NCBI GenBank assembly: GCA_958430865.1
Contig: CAUDNR010000291.1
Coordinates: forward strand, 90,562 to 127,085
Direction of reading: 5' to 3'
Source of the DNA: Entrophospora sp. SA101
Lineage: Eukaryota; Glomeromycota; Glomeromycetes; Entrophosporales; Entrophosporaceae
Length of the DNA: 36,524 bases
The translations under genes were made by a program, and so were the position numbers. The notes under the pieces were generated by a model. That model did no database searches. It was given only the letters and a program-made list of their open reading frames with translations, and was not told the DNA's origin. Positions 1 to 10,798 of this stretch are shown piece by piece. Position 1 is the first letter of the stretch, and each line of letters starts with the position of its first letter.

Positions 1-1194
1 AAATACACAGCTTGAAGCAAAAGGATTTGATAGTTATCATTACCTTGAATGGATTCCTTATGACCAACTCACAGTTAGAGAAGGAATAGGTGAAGGTGGT
101 TTTGCAACTGTGTACAGGTGTCATTTGTTAAATGGTCCTAGATATATTAGAAATAATAGAAGATATTATTGTAGTAATGGTATTGTAGCATTAAAAAAGG
201 TTAAAAGCTCTCAAAATATTTCTGATGAGTTTTTAAAGGAGGTAAATAATTTGATATAATTAATTGACAATTATTTAAATAATATATTAATTATTTTATT
301 ATTTTCATAAAGCTTCAAAACCACATTAAATTTATAGGGCCTTATCACAAGGGTATTGTTAATATTTATGGCATTTCACAAGATCCAAATACAAAAGAAT
401 ATGTTCTTGTAATGAGATATGCAGCTGAAGGAGATTTTAAAAAATATTTAAAATCAAATAATATAGGATGGAATGATAAAATTAAAAAACTTTATGATAT
501 TATCTCAGGTTTAAACTCGCTTCATCAAGAAAAACTTATACATAGTGATTTTCACAGTGGTAATATTTTATATTTTGAATATTTATCTGAGACAATGATT
601 ACAGATTTAGGGTTATCAGGCCCAACTGGTCAAGAAACATCAAGTAAAAATGGTATATTTGGAGTACTGCCATATATTGCACCAGAGGTATTAAATAAGA
701 AACCTTATACACAAAAATCTGACATCTATAGCTTTGGGATTTTAATGTCAGAAACATCAACACATCAACAGCCATTCAAAGATCAACCACATGATATAGA
801 TCTTGCTTTCAAGATCTGTGGTGGCTTAAGGCCTAGTTTTTCAGATAATACTCCAGAATGTTATATTAAGTTAGCATACAAATGCATGGATGCTGATCCT
901 GAAAAAAGACCAACAGCAGATGAAATTTTTAAAATTATTACTTTTTGGAAAGATGGAATTGAATCTAATATTTCTAGTTATTCTGATGAATTAGAAGAAA
1001 TAAGAAAAGTATTTAAGGAAGCAGATAAAAAACCCTTTAATCCTTCAACAATTTCAGCAACTGTTCATCCAAATGCTGTTTATACAAGTAGATTATTGAA
1101 TTTCACAAATCTTCCTCAACCTGTAAACTCCAATAAAGTTACAATTATTAGTAATAATAATGGTAATTACCTAATTTATTGTTTAAATATTTAA
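1..1194 (+). CDS. TKL-type protein kinase, 5' partial
   Basis: Predicted cytosolic Ser/Thr or Tyr kinase. Two exons are visible: 2-241 (80 codons, open at the window start) and 313-1194. They are separated by a 71-bp GT-AG intron (GTAAAT...AAAG) that keeps phase 0. Reading in order: glycine loop GIGEGGFATVY; VALKK with the ATP-binding Lys at codon 194-196; FLKE as the likely helix-C Glu; catalytic loop HSDFHSGNIL, with Ser in place of the usual Arg of HRD; ITDLG in place of DFG; APE at 679-687; SDIYSFGIL; and DPEKRPTADEI near the C-terminal end of the kinase fold. About 70 residues follow, ending LNI. HSDFHSGN and DLG are common in the large Rhizophagus TKL family and the Asp residues are present, so I expect activity. 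The N-terminus lies outside the window. Family assignment is firm; substrate is unknown. Confidence 0.93.
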
Positions 1195-1428
1195 TCTTAA
1201 TTATTTATTATTAATGATATTTTAAATCATAAACAATTATAGAATCTAAACAAATTGAATTAACTATGTCAGATTCTAAACAAATTGAATTAACTATACC
1301 AGAATAAATTTTATTTGAAATTTTCACATTAGTTTTTTTATTATTATCAAAAAAATATTTTTTAATGATTATATGCTATCTATTTTAAATTAAAGCAAAC
1401 CCTCCTTATTATTAAAGTGACCTATCAT
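1195..1428. other. Intergenic, 3' flank of the kinase gene
   Basis: No gene seen. A 32-bp unit (CAGATTCTAAACAAATTG...) is present as two tandem copies near 1239-1305. The rest is A+T-rich. Confidence 0.5.
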
Positions 1429-1610
1429 AGTGGTGTATTCATTGATTATCTGGGTATTTGAGTACTTGGTCAATCAATAATAATAAAGCTCAACACCTGG
1501 ATAATCAGTCAGTCAATAAAATTCAAAATCCAGTGAAAATTTTCAACACACAATTAACTGGATAATTGGTGAATAATTGGTGAATATCATTTGGTGGATA
1601 CAACCATTAA
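1429..1610. mobile_element. hAT-type MITE
   Basis: A 182-bp segment is flanked by near-identical 8-bp direct repeats, CCTATCAT (1421-1428) and CCTATCAC (1611-1618), the target-site size of hAT transposons. Its ends are imperfect inverted repeats: left AGTGGTGTATTCA, right (reverse complement) AATGGTTGTATCCA. The subterminal sequence carrying GGTCAATCAATAA and CAGTCAGTCAATAAAAT recurs inverted near 30850-30970, beside a hAT transposase remnant. There is no coding capacity, so it is a non-autonomous element. Confidence 0.65.
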
Positions 1611-2090
1611 CCTATCACCGTGTCTCTTATCATCATTTAGTATTATTTATTTATTATTTTATTAATTTTTTATATTCAACATTTATATATACTGTTTTAA
1701 AATTTTTATCATCTATAGACACTATAAATAATAATGAGATTAAAACCTGCATCTCACAATAAATCTCAATATTTTGTTTATAATAATATGCCAACAATGT
1801 TAATACAATTTCCTCCATTTTATTTATACTAAATCATAACAACAATTTCTGCAAATGTATATTTATGCTTTACTCTCAAAACTATCTTTCACTATCAAAC
1901 AATATCTTTAGATTTTGCACTATATACCCTGATCACATTTCTTAGTGGGTGTCCTTCTAGCTGTTTTCCTCTTTGCTACTTTTACCAGAATTAGCTTTGG
2001 ATGCTCTTTTGGCTGAAATTAACTAATTCCGAAATTCTTAATTTTTATTATTATTCTATTTTAGTTATTTCTATTTTTATAATCTTTATA
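1611..2090. other. Intergenic with LTR-like fragment
   Basis: No gene seen. The open frame at 1577-1762 is A+T-rich without protein-like composition. From about 1978 the sequence (TTACCAGAATTA, TTTTGGCTGAA, TTATTTCTATTTTTAT) resembles the start of the LTR at 2651, so a decayed LTR fragment probably lies here. Confidence 0.4.
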
Positions 2091-2345
2091 ACTGAACAAG
2101 TTATTCTTTTACCCATTAAATATAATTAATATACACAATAAATGAGTTTATAATTACAACTAACCAAGTTATTCCTTTTACCCATTAAATATAATATACA
2201 TACATAAATGTGTTTATAATTTATAACCAATCAAATTATTCTTTTACCCATTAAATGTAATTAACATACACAAATAAATGTGTTTATAATTTATAACTGA
2301 CCAAGTTATTCCTTTTACCTATTAAATATAATATACACACATAAA
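2091..2345. repeat. Tandem repeat, about 68 bp x 4
   Basis: Four units start with AACAAGTTATTC-like sequence near 2095, 2163, 2230 and 2300, spaced 67-70 bp. Each contains TTTTACC(C/T)ATTAAAT followed by AATATACA(C/T)A and GTTTATAAT. A fifth diverged unit lies near 2501-2550. No function is evident. Confidence 0.85.
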
Positions 2346-2650
2346 AATCAGTAACCTGATAAATGATTTTAATATTATATACAAATTCAATAATTTTTTC
2401 CCTTTACCTGCAAATTCATTGTCATCATTGATATCTCATTTGATCCAAAAAAATTGATAATAAAAATAATCAATTAATATTATTTATGCTCTCTGGATCA
2501 TGACTAAATTATTCACTTTACCAATTGAATATATACATACATAAAAATTGGTACAATATTCCTAATAATTCATAAAACAATAAATATATAAATTTATATA
2601 TATATATATAAATAAGCTATTTAAAAAAAATTTTTTAAGTAATCCTTACA
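2346..2650. other. Intergenic, low complexity
   Basis: No gene seen. It contains the diverged fifth repeat unit and a TA-rich tract near 2585-2612. Confidence 0.5.
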
Positions 2651-3077
2651 TGTGTTACCAGAATTAAACGATAACGAAGATATTTTGGCCGAATCCTTAA
2701 TTTCGGGTCAATTCAAATTTTATTTCTATTTTTATTTTTTTCCTATTTTTATTAATTCTATTTATATTTATTATCATCTGAACGTTTCGCGTATTTAATT
2801 ATTATCAATTAGTTCGTATTTATTTAACTTTATTTAGTTAGTAGATATTAGTATTAGTGACGATGATCCCAGGGTGGGCGAAAGCATCCAACCTGGGCTA
2901 ATATGTAAATGAATATGTATTTAAAGAACTTGATTTCGACCTAATGTAAAGTAACTTTCTAACAAGTTAATTAGTTTCGACTAAATAAACTAAATAAAAT
3001 AGTAATATTTTGTTTAAACAAACTCTTATCTTCCTTAACCAAAATTATTCGCTAATACCAAATTTAATCGGTGACAA
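2651..3077 (+). repeat. 5' LTR of Ty3-type retroelement (approximate ends)
   Basis: The segment begins TGTGTTACCAG and ends GGTGACA, just before a candidate primer-binding site. It shares TATTTATTTAACTTTATT and TTAGTATTAGT with 5238-5340, which I take as the remnant 3' LTR. The boundaries are inferred, because decay and the deletion prevent full alignment by eye. Confidence 0.5.
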
Positions 3078-3079
3078 CT

Positions 3080-3096
3080 TGGTGCGGGTTGTGTGG
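3080..3096 (+). promoter_or_regulatory. Candidate primer-binding site
   Basis: TGGTGCGGGTTGTGTGG starts two bases after the inferred LTR end GTGACA. A tRNA 3' end of the form CCGCACCA would pair with it. Position and the initial TGG fit LTR retroelements. The tRNA species cannot be named from this window. Confidence 0.45.
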
Positions 3097-3374
3097 AAAT
3101 TTACACCAAGGAAGATAAACTATAATCAAAATTCTGCGGAATTCTTTTTAACAGCATAATTTTATTCTATTTGAATTATTTTTAATTCCTTTATTTTTTT
3201 TTTTTTTTTACATTTTCAATTTTTTTATTTTTTTTTATTTTTATTTTATTACCTTGCAAGGTAGCTTTTATTTTTTTCATTCTATTATCTTTTGGGGTTA
3301 ATTATTTTATCTCTTATTTTTATTTTTATTCTTACCTTACGAGGTTACCCCTTATCAAAAAAATTCTCCAAGGG

Positions 3375-3940
3375 ATGAATCCAGGAATTAATCAATCATT
3401 GCAAGGGTTAATTGATCAACTGGTTAACCTGATAAGAATAAACAATAATAATGTCCAGCAAAGTCCAAGGACTCAAATGGTGAAAACTGTTTGCCGGTAA
3501 CATGTTACAATTGCAAACAATAAGGACACATAAAACCGAATTGTCCACAACTCTCTAATGGTAAAAATGGCAGCAATAACAATGGTGGAAACATAGGAGT
3601 CAGATGTTATCGCTGCCAGGAATCAGGACACTACAGCAAAGACTGTCCACAAAACAATAATGGTAATAATAGAGGAAACAACAACAGTAGTAGCCGTAAC
3701 AATAATAGGAACAATAATAATAATAATAGTAGCAATAATAATAATAATAATGCAACAAGAAACAATAACAATAATCGGAATACCAATAATAATCCTCAGC
3801 AACAATCAATGTTGGCAGACATGGCTGTAGGAAACACAGTAAAGTTAATGTTACCTGTAGAAACAAAGAAACAAAAGACTAACGAAGAAGAAACAGGAGT
3901 AGCAATAAATATACAATCAGATGGAAGTGACTCGGGATGA
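3375..3940 (+). pseudogene. Ty3-type gag remnant with two zinc knuckles
   Basis: Nucleocapsid part of a retroelement gag, which would bind element RNA. An ATG at 3375 opens a short frame (MNPGINQSLQ...) that stops at 3498. A different frame then carries CYNCKQ-stop-GHIKPNC (from 3503), a CCHC knuckle interrupted by TAA, and an intact second knuckle CYRCQESGHYSKDC (3605-3646). A long Asn/Arg/Ser tail follows, ending at TGA 3938-3940. The frameshift and stop make it non-functional. The Tyr-rich open frames antisense to it are shadows of the AAT/AAC runs. Confidence 0.8.
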
Positions 3941-4202
3941 AGAAAGGAACCTAAACCACAAAATAATGAAGGTCTAAAAGAAGAAAGAAAAAGACTACGA
4001 AGAGAACACCCAGGAAAAAGAGAAATGCAGTACACCCTCCAATTTCGAATTTGATACAACCATACTCAGTAGTAACTGGCATCAAAAAGCAGAAAACTGA
4101 TATTACCTTCGGGCAATTATTCCAAGCAGTACCAAAGTTGAGATCGGAATTGTCTAGGAGTTTACAAGAAGAACTAAGTATACACCACAGACTGAACGAC
4201 TA

Positions 4203-4453
4203 AATGCTGACATAAGATCAACTGCAATGTACTGCAAAGCAAGTATCAATGGAAGAAGCTTTCCTATAATCATAGATAGTGGGGCAGCAGGAAGTATTAT
4301 CTCTAAAGGACTGTTAGATAAACTAGGAGTAAAAAATCATCAGTTATAATCATCTATGTAAATGGACAAAAAACTTCACCTTTGCGAGAAGTAGATGACT
4401 TGCCACCAACTATAGGAGGAAATCACAATTCCATTATCAGCAATCGTAACAGA
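4203..4453 (+). pseudogene. Retropepsin (aspartic protease) remnant
   Basis: The frame beginning LNADIRSTAMYCKAS reads FPIIIDSGAAGSIISKG, containing the catalytic D-S-G motif (Asp codon 4275-4277) typical of Ty3 retropepsins. It stops after VKNHQL. In shifted frames, NGQKTSPL and EVDDLPPTIGG resemble the downstream protease region. Just after the ATCGTAACAGAA stretch the sequence changes to LTR-like DNA. Reverse transcriptase, RNase H and integrase are therefore absent, apparently through an internal deletion reaching the 3' LTR. Confidence 0.75.
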
Positions 4454-5340
4454 ATTATTTATTATCAATTGAATTCGTGTTATGTTCACTTATTTAATTA
4501 TTATTAAGGGTAGGGGGAATCACGTGTTAATGTAATAATAAATCATGGCTCAATTTTTTTTGCCTGCCGGGTACAATATTGATCAATATTTTTATGAAAT
4601 ATTATACATTAAAATTTCCTATAATAAAAAATTAAAAAAAAAAAAATTATATATATGTATATATTTATTTATTTATAAATAATAATCCCAAGAATGAGAA
4701 TATATCATTTCTTCGGCACCCTCAGCAATATCTATAATTAATGACTTATACCAACTGACCATTTTTGAATTCTAAAAATAAAATAAAATAAGAAGCCTTC
4801 ATGTAGAAATAATTACTAGTAGATAACAATTTATCAAATATTTATTGAACTTTATTATTTTATGAGAATTTTTTGCCAAATAAGTATTTTATATTATGGA
4901 ATGTGTAACTTTTACTAGGAAATGAGCAGGTGCTTACTAAGAAATGAGCAAGTGTTTACTATGGAAGAAGTTATGTTTATTTTGAAACGCGTTAAGTTTT
5001 TTGAAGAAATTTACAAATTTTTATTAAGAAGTTTTGCTTGAAGTACTTTCAAATAGTTAAGAAACACCAAAATTAGATATAAATAATTTTGAAGTTGTTT
5101 CAACGCGCCTTGCCGTAGTTTTACTTTTAAGACAATTACTAATTTGGGAAAACTCGAATTTTTGAAAAAATTGAGCCCTGATTTACTATTATATTAACAC
5201 GTGATTCCCCTACCCTTAATTAATCCGTAGCACATTCATATTTATTTAACTTTATTTAGTACCCTATAAAAAATTGCACACGGAAAAGATCCGAAAAAGA
5301 TGCGAGAAAAGTGAGTTTAATTTCATTATTAGTATTAGTA
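4454..5340 (+). repeat. 3' LTR remnant split by a MITE
   Basis: 4458-4507 (TTATTATCAATTGAATTCGT...) and 5216-5340 (TATTTATTTAACTTTATTTAG, TTAGTATTAGTA) resemble consecutive parts of the LTR at 2651-3077. The interval between them is the inserted element at 4508-5215. Confidence 0.45.
4508..5215. mobile_element. 708-bp TIR element flanked by TTAA
   Basis: Terminal inverted repeats of about 50 bp: left GGGTAGGGGGAATCACGTG..., right ...CACGTGATTCCCCTACCC, each continuing into ATCA(T/G)GGCTCAATTTTTT. TTAA lies on both sides (4504-4507 and 5216-5219). That fits a TTAA-targeting (piggyBac-like) or TA-targeting element, and the sequence cannot separate the two. There is no transposase. A short minus-strand open stretch near 4668-4770 (IIDIAEGAEEMIYSHSWDYY) may be captured coding sequence of unknown origin. 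Confidence 0.75.
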
Positions 5341-5417
5341 TGGGAAAATGTATTTTCCAGTAAAATTCCATACAAATTCCGTACAGTTTTCCTTACAAAA
5401 TTTTTATAGGGTTGCAC

Positions 5418-5569
5418 ATGAGACTGGGCTACAGAAAATTAATGCTGTTATAATAAGTGAAATATCTATGGTGGGCAATGATCTGTTCATCTTCATCAGT
5501 AATACCTTCTCCTGGGTTCACAATAATAACTCAACACATATAATACACTCGATCTTTTTCTTTTGTTGA
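5418..5569 (+). pseudogene. PIF1-type helicase fragment
   Basis: The frame reads HETGLQKINAVIISEISMVG and then NDLFIFISNTFSWVHNNNS before TGA. This matches the Walker B region of PIF1-family helicases (usually IIDEISMV...) with the Asp of DE changed to Ser. PIF1-like genes are multicopy in Glomeromycotina and also occur within Helitrons. About 45 residues of a much larger protein remain, without Walker A, so this is a relic. Confidence 0.65.
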
Positions 5570-5870
5570 CATTAATGTGGCTCACATAACTTGTTTTCAA
5601 TATCAGTATCACTATGTTAAAAAAAAAAATCATTTAGATTAATTTATAAGAATCTAATTTTTTTTTTTTTTTATTAAATAATTTTTTTACCATTTTTTGA
5701 ATCACTTATTGAAGCATCATTGTTTTCTCAAATTGTATTCCTCCTAGACTTTTTGTAATTGAATTTTTATCAGTGGAAAAATCGATTTTCCTGAGTCTCT
5801 TGTAATCAGTGGGGTGCATATCACACAATAAAATAAAATTAAAAGTTCACCCACCTCGTTTCTGCTAGAG
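5570..5870. other. Intergenic
   Basis: A+T-rich with poly-A and poly-T tracts. No gene seen. Confidence 0.5.
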
Positions 5871-5894
5871 TTTCTATTTGTAAATTCGTAATGC

Positions 5895-6070
5895 AAATTC
5901 TTATTCGAATTATTCATTTTATTTCAAATTATTCATTTTTATTCTATTCGAATTATTCATTTTATTCCAAATTATTCGTTTTTATTTTATTTCGAATTAT
6001 TCATTTTTATTCACTCGAATTATTTCAAATTATTTTTTATCTTTATTCAAATTATTCATTTTATTTGAAT
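5895..6070. repeat. Minisatellite of TTATTC(G)AATTATTCATTTT units
   Basis: Eight or so degenerate units of about 18-21 bp built from TTCGAATTATTCATTTT and TTCAAATTATTC. A related TTTTATTCG array lies at 32245-32345. The 97-residue open frame over it is a by-product of the repeat. Confidence 0.75.
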
Positions 6071-6185
6071 AGAAATCCTAGTTCTGGTAAGTGCAAGGGT
6101 TTCTTTCCGGCTGCACACGTACTATCATTGCGGGCAAGTTCTGTTCAGGTGTTTCAGTTTTCTTTCCAGCTTCATATGCTCTAAA

Positions 6186-6898
6186 AAAAAATAGAAATAT
6201 ACTACAAGCAATATAGTAAAATCAAAAAGGTTCATAATTAATAGTTAAAGATTGGCCAAACCATTAATTATCATAATGATTATTAATTATTATCAAATGT
6301 ATATTATTAAAAGATCGAAAGAAATTTTTAAGCATATTTATACTTCTTTGAAGTATTACAAACAACATGACTTTTTCATGATTTTGTCCAATAAAATATA
6401 ATAAATAGGATGTTAATTATTAAAAATAGCTCAATTATTTAATAAATCATGCTTTTTATAATTTAAGTCATCATTAACTACAATAAAATAATTATTATTA
6501 AAGGGAAATTTTTTATAATTTTTTTTAAAGTCACTTTTTTAATAATTTGGTAAATGATGTGATGCAGTTAATTAATTAATTTCGTGACAAACATGTTATA
6601 ATAGTAGTAGAATATATTTAGGGAACTTGGAAAAAGGGAATATGTACTATTGAACTGATTTTAAAACGCCATTCACACAGAAAGAAGGGGACGTTGCTAG
6701 TGAAGGGTTTAAAATAGTAATTACACCTCAAAGAGTGGTAGCCTTGTGACTTCAGTGCGCCACCTAGAGTTGACTAGAGTTGTAGGCATGATTTTAAGTT
6801 AAAGGGTCAGTTTATATTTTATCGAATGGAATGCATTTCTTTTATCACTAAAAATTCATAGAACACCCTTAGTTTTGAGGATTGAAAACCTTCTTCTC
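6186..6898. other. Intergenic
   Basis: No gene, RNA or clear repeat recognised. A+T-rich throughout. Confidence 0.5.
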
Positions 6899-7318
6899 CA
6901 GTGTTGGCAATTAGTTAAATAACTTTACCAATCATTCAAAGGTAAAAAAACTGATTCGAGGAAAAGGCCATATTGGCACATGATCATTTAGTATTTTTCA
7001 ATGACTTGGTCAAATTTTATAATAAAAGAGAGGTCATTTTCCAACGCTGTGAAAAAGCGCATTTTACAATTTTGTTTAAAAATTTATCAATTCCACTTAT
7101 AATGTAACAGCTTAAAAGTCAATAGGTTATCATATTTCACATTTAAAGAGTTTATAATAGTGACTTTAGAAATGATATATCAAAAAAATGATTTTAATCA
7201 CATATCTGCAGATGAGTTCCAAATTTGATTAGTGTAAGAATTCAACCGCGCATTTTTATTTGAACCAAAGTTCACAATTTCAAATGTTTTTTTGAACTGA
7301 TTATTATTGCCAACACTG
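6899..7318. mobile_element. MITE with CAGTGTTGGCAAT ends
   Basis: CAGTGTTGGCAAT begins at 6899 and its exact reverse complement ends at 7318, giving a 420-bp element with 13-bp terminal inverted repeats. CAGTG-type ends suggest hAT, but no convincing 8-bp target duplication is visible. It is non-coding. Confidence 0.65.
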
Positions 7319-7982
7319 CTCATCCCAATCACAAATTGCCTTTAGTTACAATCTTTTTTTTAAAGCTTTTTTTTTTTATTAGACAATCTAAACAGTTGAT
7401 TTCATTTTTTTCATGCTTGATATATTAATTATTTTTATTCATTAATAATTAGTTTTGGACAAATTGGCAAATATTATTATAAAGGTGTTCTTGACGTTTA
7501 AGATCTATAGGAGCAAGTGTCAATCTAGAAAGGATAAGGATTTGATGCCTTTTATTATAGCATTAAGATTTCTTGCTTTCAATAACTTAAATTCATGAAA
7601 GGAACCATCATTGATAATCTCCTAAGCCTTTACTGAAAACTTCAAAAAAGAAATGTTAAAATTTTCATAAACCTCTAAACCAGACTTAATATACATATAT
7701 TGAAAACTTTTCCAGCATCACGGCATTGAGATTTATTCAATATGGCAGTAATATACATTATAAATACTATTCTAGTAGGCGAAAATCAAATTTTGATTTT
7801 GTCGAAAGCTGAAAGTTTATGTTGAACATTTATGATTTAGTACAAGATTTTTCAGTTGGCCAATAAATATTTTGAGGAACCTATATATAGCTATACCAAA
7901 TTTGATAGTTTTGCGCAAACTTTTGGTATTTCACCATCTGTCAAAAAGTTGACGCAAGTCGATAGCCTTTGCCCAAAATTAC
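7319..7982. other. Intergenic
   Basis: No gene seen on either strand. A+T-rich, without clear repeats. Confidence 0.5.
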
Positions 7983-8424
7983 ATGGTTAGTTCGGTCTAA
8001 AGACCTCCTATTGCTGCACCCTGTGCCCAAATTTCAAAAATTAGTAATTTTGTAATTCGTTTCAAAAAATGTAATAAAAATTTTTTAAAAAATTAGTACT
8101 TCACGTGATTTTAGTTTTAAAAAACTATTTCTTGCTGCCAAATTTAGATACGATAATCAAGATCTAGTCTAAATTTAGTAATAATTTTTTCCTAAATTTA
8201 GAAATGATCATAGTGGACAAATTCCTCGCGAGCATAGTAAAGTACATGTTTTAAAAAAGAATAGAACTCTACAACAAATAATTTTTTTGAGAATATCTCA
8301 TTATTACATTAAAACTAAAGACCTATTCTATCAACTAATAATGTTATTTTTTTAAAAGGTAGGACAGAAAGTGTGACTTTTATATTTTTTAAAATTTAGA
8401 GGTCTTTAGACCGAGCCAACTATA
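7983..8424. mobile_element. MITE with TCGGTCTAAAGACCTC ends
   Basis: Left end GTTAGTTCGGTCTAAAGACC (from 7986), right end (reverse complement) AGTTGGCTCGGTCTAAAGAC (near 8421). The terminal repeats contain the self-complementary GGTCTAAAGACC. No coding sequence. Superfamily not determined; the target duplication is unclear. Confidence 0.65.
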
Positions 8425-8562
8425 GAAAAGATTATCTTGATGTAACATAAAAATGTGAGTGTATGAAATTTTCAACTATGTAATAAAGCACAAAAAAAAA
8501 ATTTTTGATTATCAATAATAGTAGTTTTAAATTTTTGAATTAAAAAAAAAAAAAAAAAAAAA

Positions 8563-8808
8563 ATGCGAGCAGTTCTTCAAAGAGTATTAAATGCAAGTAT
8601 TATAGTTGACAATGTCAAAGTGTCCTCGATTGATAGAGGATTATGTGTATTGATTGGATTATCAACAGAAGATACTAACGAGGATTTAGAATATATTGTT
8701 AAGAAGATACTTAATGTTAAAGTGTTTGATTGTGAGGATGGGGAAGGGAAAGAAAAGAAGATGTGGGCTAGAAGTGTTAAAGATGCTGGTTTGGAAGTAT
8801 TATGTGGT

Positions 8809-8845
<37 letters not shown>

Positions 8846-9415
8846 GTTTTCCTGATTATGAAATAACTTTTGAAAAAATAAAAATAAAATTATTTTTTTT
8901 TTAAAAAAAAAAAAAGTATCACAATTCACATTATACGGAAATACAAGGCAAGGTAATAAACCTGATTTTCACAATTCAATGAAATCAGAAACTTCAAAAA
9001 CATTTTATGCAAATTTCATTAATAGGTTGAAACAAGAATATATCGAGGATAAAGTTAAAGGTATGATAACAACAACAACAACAACAACGACAACAATTTA
9101 ATTAATAATTTTTAAATATATATATTTTTTAAGATGGGATCTTTGGAGCAATGATGAATGTTCATCTTGTAAATGAGGTGTGTTTGTTTGTTTTTGCCAA
9201 ATGTAATTATTTTAAATTACTTTATTGATTGTTTAAAAATAATGTCTTTGATATAGGGACCAGTAACACTGGAATTAGATTCCAGGAAATTTATTTATGT
9301 AGATAAAGTAGAAAAAACCCCTAACAAAAACAAAAGCAACAAAAGCAGAAACAACAACAAAAACGACAACAAAAACGACAACAAAAACAATGACAAAGAA
9401 AGCGTAGTAGAATGA
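8563..9415 (+). CDS. DTD1: D-aminoacyl-tRNA deacylase (DTD)
   Basis: Hydrolyses D-aminoacyl-tRNAs, and Gly mischarged on tRNA-Ala, in the cytosol. Four exons, 8563-8806, 8917-9060, 9134-9177 and 9257-9415, are joined by GT-AG introns of 110, 73 and 79 bp with consistent phases, giving 196 residues. Start MRAVLQRVLNASIIVD is the family N-terminus. Key motifs are SQFTLYG across the exon 1/2 junction (the catalytic SQxTL motif), FGAMMNVHLVN, and E/GPVT across the exon 3/4 junction (the NxGPV motif). The fold ends near LELDS. About 40 further residues, nearly all Lys, Asn and Asp, extend it past the usual length of roughly 150. The start follows a poly-A run directly. No inactivating change is seen. 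Convergent with the bZIP gene downstream. Confidence 0.93.
9062..9130. repeat. (ACA)n microsatellite in intron 2 of the deacylase gene
   Basis: A run of ACA triplets with one ACG interruption lies just after the donor GTATGATAAC. It is non-coding, because the exons on both sides join in frame across it. Confidence 0.6.
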
Positions 9416-10761
9416 AGATTGACAAATATTGCCTGTTATTTATCCATTCATAGATTTCTTTGTTGATTATAATCTTTATTTGAAGATAAAAATAAATTAT
9501 AGTAGAACAATCCTCTCCCCCAACAAAATCCATAATAATGATCAGTTTGCATACAACACAAAAATATTATTCTTTGTCGTACATGCATTAAAAATTTTTT
9601 TTTCTTCTTCGCAAATCACATTAATGTCGACCAGGGACTTTAAGTGATCTAAATCTTTCATATACACACATACACATACATACATACACATACACATACA
9701 CATACATGCATAACAAATTCCATGAATGCTTATTTGTTCACTGCTTGCTTGAACCACACGACGCGTAATAACATAAATCAAAAAAATTAAACACACATTC
9801 CAAAAATAACAATAATCGTCATAAAAATCTTAGATTACACTGTCAACCGTCTTCATTCATCTTTTCTTTAACAAACAATTGGTCACCTTTTCCAATTGTA
9901 ATTTCGATTGCTCCTGTTGTTTTCATTGCAATGCATCAGGTTTTTGCGCATTATTAATAATAAGATTAAGGCAATTATGACAAATTAAATTGAGCCAATT
10001 ACAATCTTGAATACCCGCATACATACTTTCATATGCGTAACACCAAAAAAATTGATAAATAAGGATGATCTGCGTATTAATTATTTGAACCAAAAAATTA
10101 AATTATTTAATTAGAACTATTTTTAAACTTCAAACTTTAAAGTCCAACTTAATATCATAATAATAAAAAAAGATATCACAACATTGAGATAATTATTAAA
10201 ATCAGAATCTTGATCGTTCATGATCTGATAACACACACATAAAATTCAGATTCGGATGTTTAATGTTTAAGGGTTTCCAAAACATTCGTCTGTTTATATT
10301 CATATCCTTTCATTTCCCTACCTGCTACCACATAAATATTTATTTTATTTATTATTTTTTTTTAAAGTTTGTGCGTGTGTAAAATAAACAATAAACAATA
10401 AATGGATGATTTTCCAACTCGGAACCATGTTGCAATAAAATGTTATTATTGATAATAATGATTGACGGTAACGATGAATGAAAGAAGAATATTTTATTTA
10501 TTGGATTATAATTTTTATTTTATGCAAAGAATTAATAATATTTATTTGTTTTTTCATATGCAGAGAAATACTGTATGTGCAAGATTTTTTGCCGAAGATT
10601 TAAAATATACATAATAATGAATTAAAGAAAAAAAGCTATTTACATATATAAAAACATTGATTAATAATATAGTAATAGTAGCAATAATAGTAGTAAGATT
10701 ATTAATTAATAGTAGTAAATATTAATTTTTTTTTTTTGTTTCTAAAGAAAAAATAAAATTC

Positions 10762-10798
<37 letters not shown>

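Noticed and set aside
3600..4059. Tyr/Cys-rich minus-strand frames opposite the gag remnant
   Set aside because: They are antisense to Asn-rich gag sequence (AAT/AAC read as ATT/GTT/TAT). The plus strand holds the zinc knuckles.
9321..9796. Cys/Phe- and Cys/Met-rich minus-strand frames
   Set aside because: They are antisense to the (AAC/AAA)n tail of the deacylase and to an ACATAC microsatellite.
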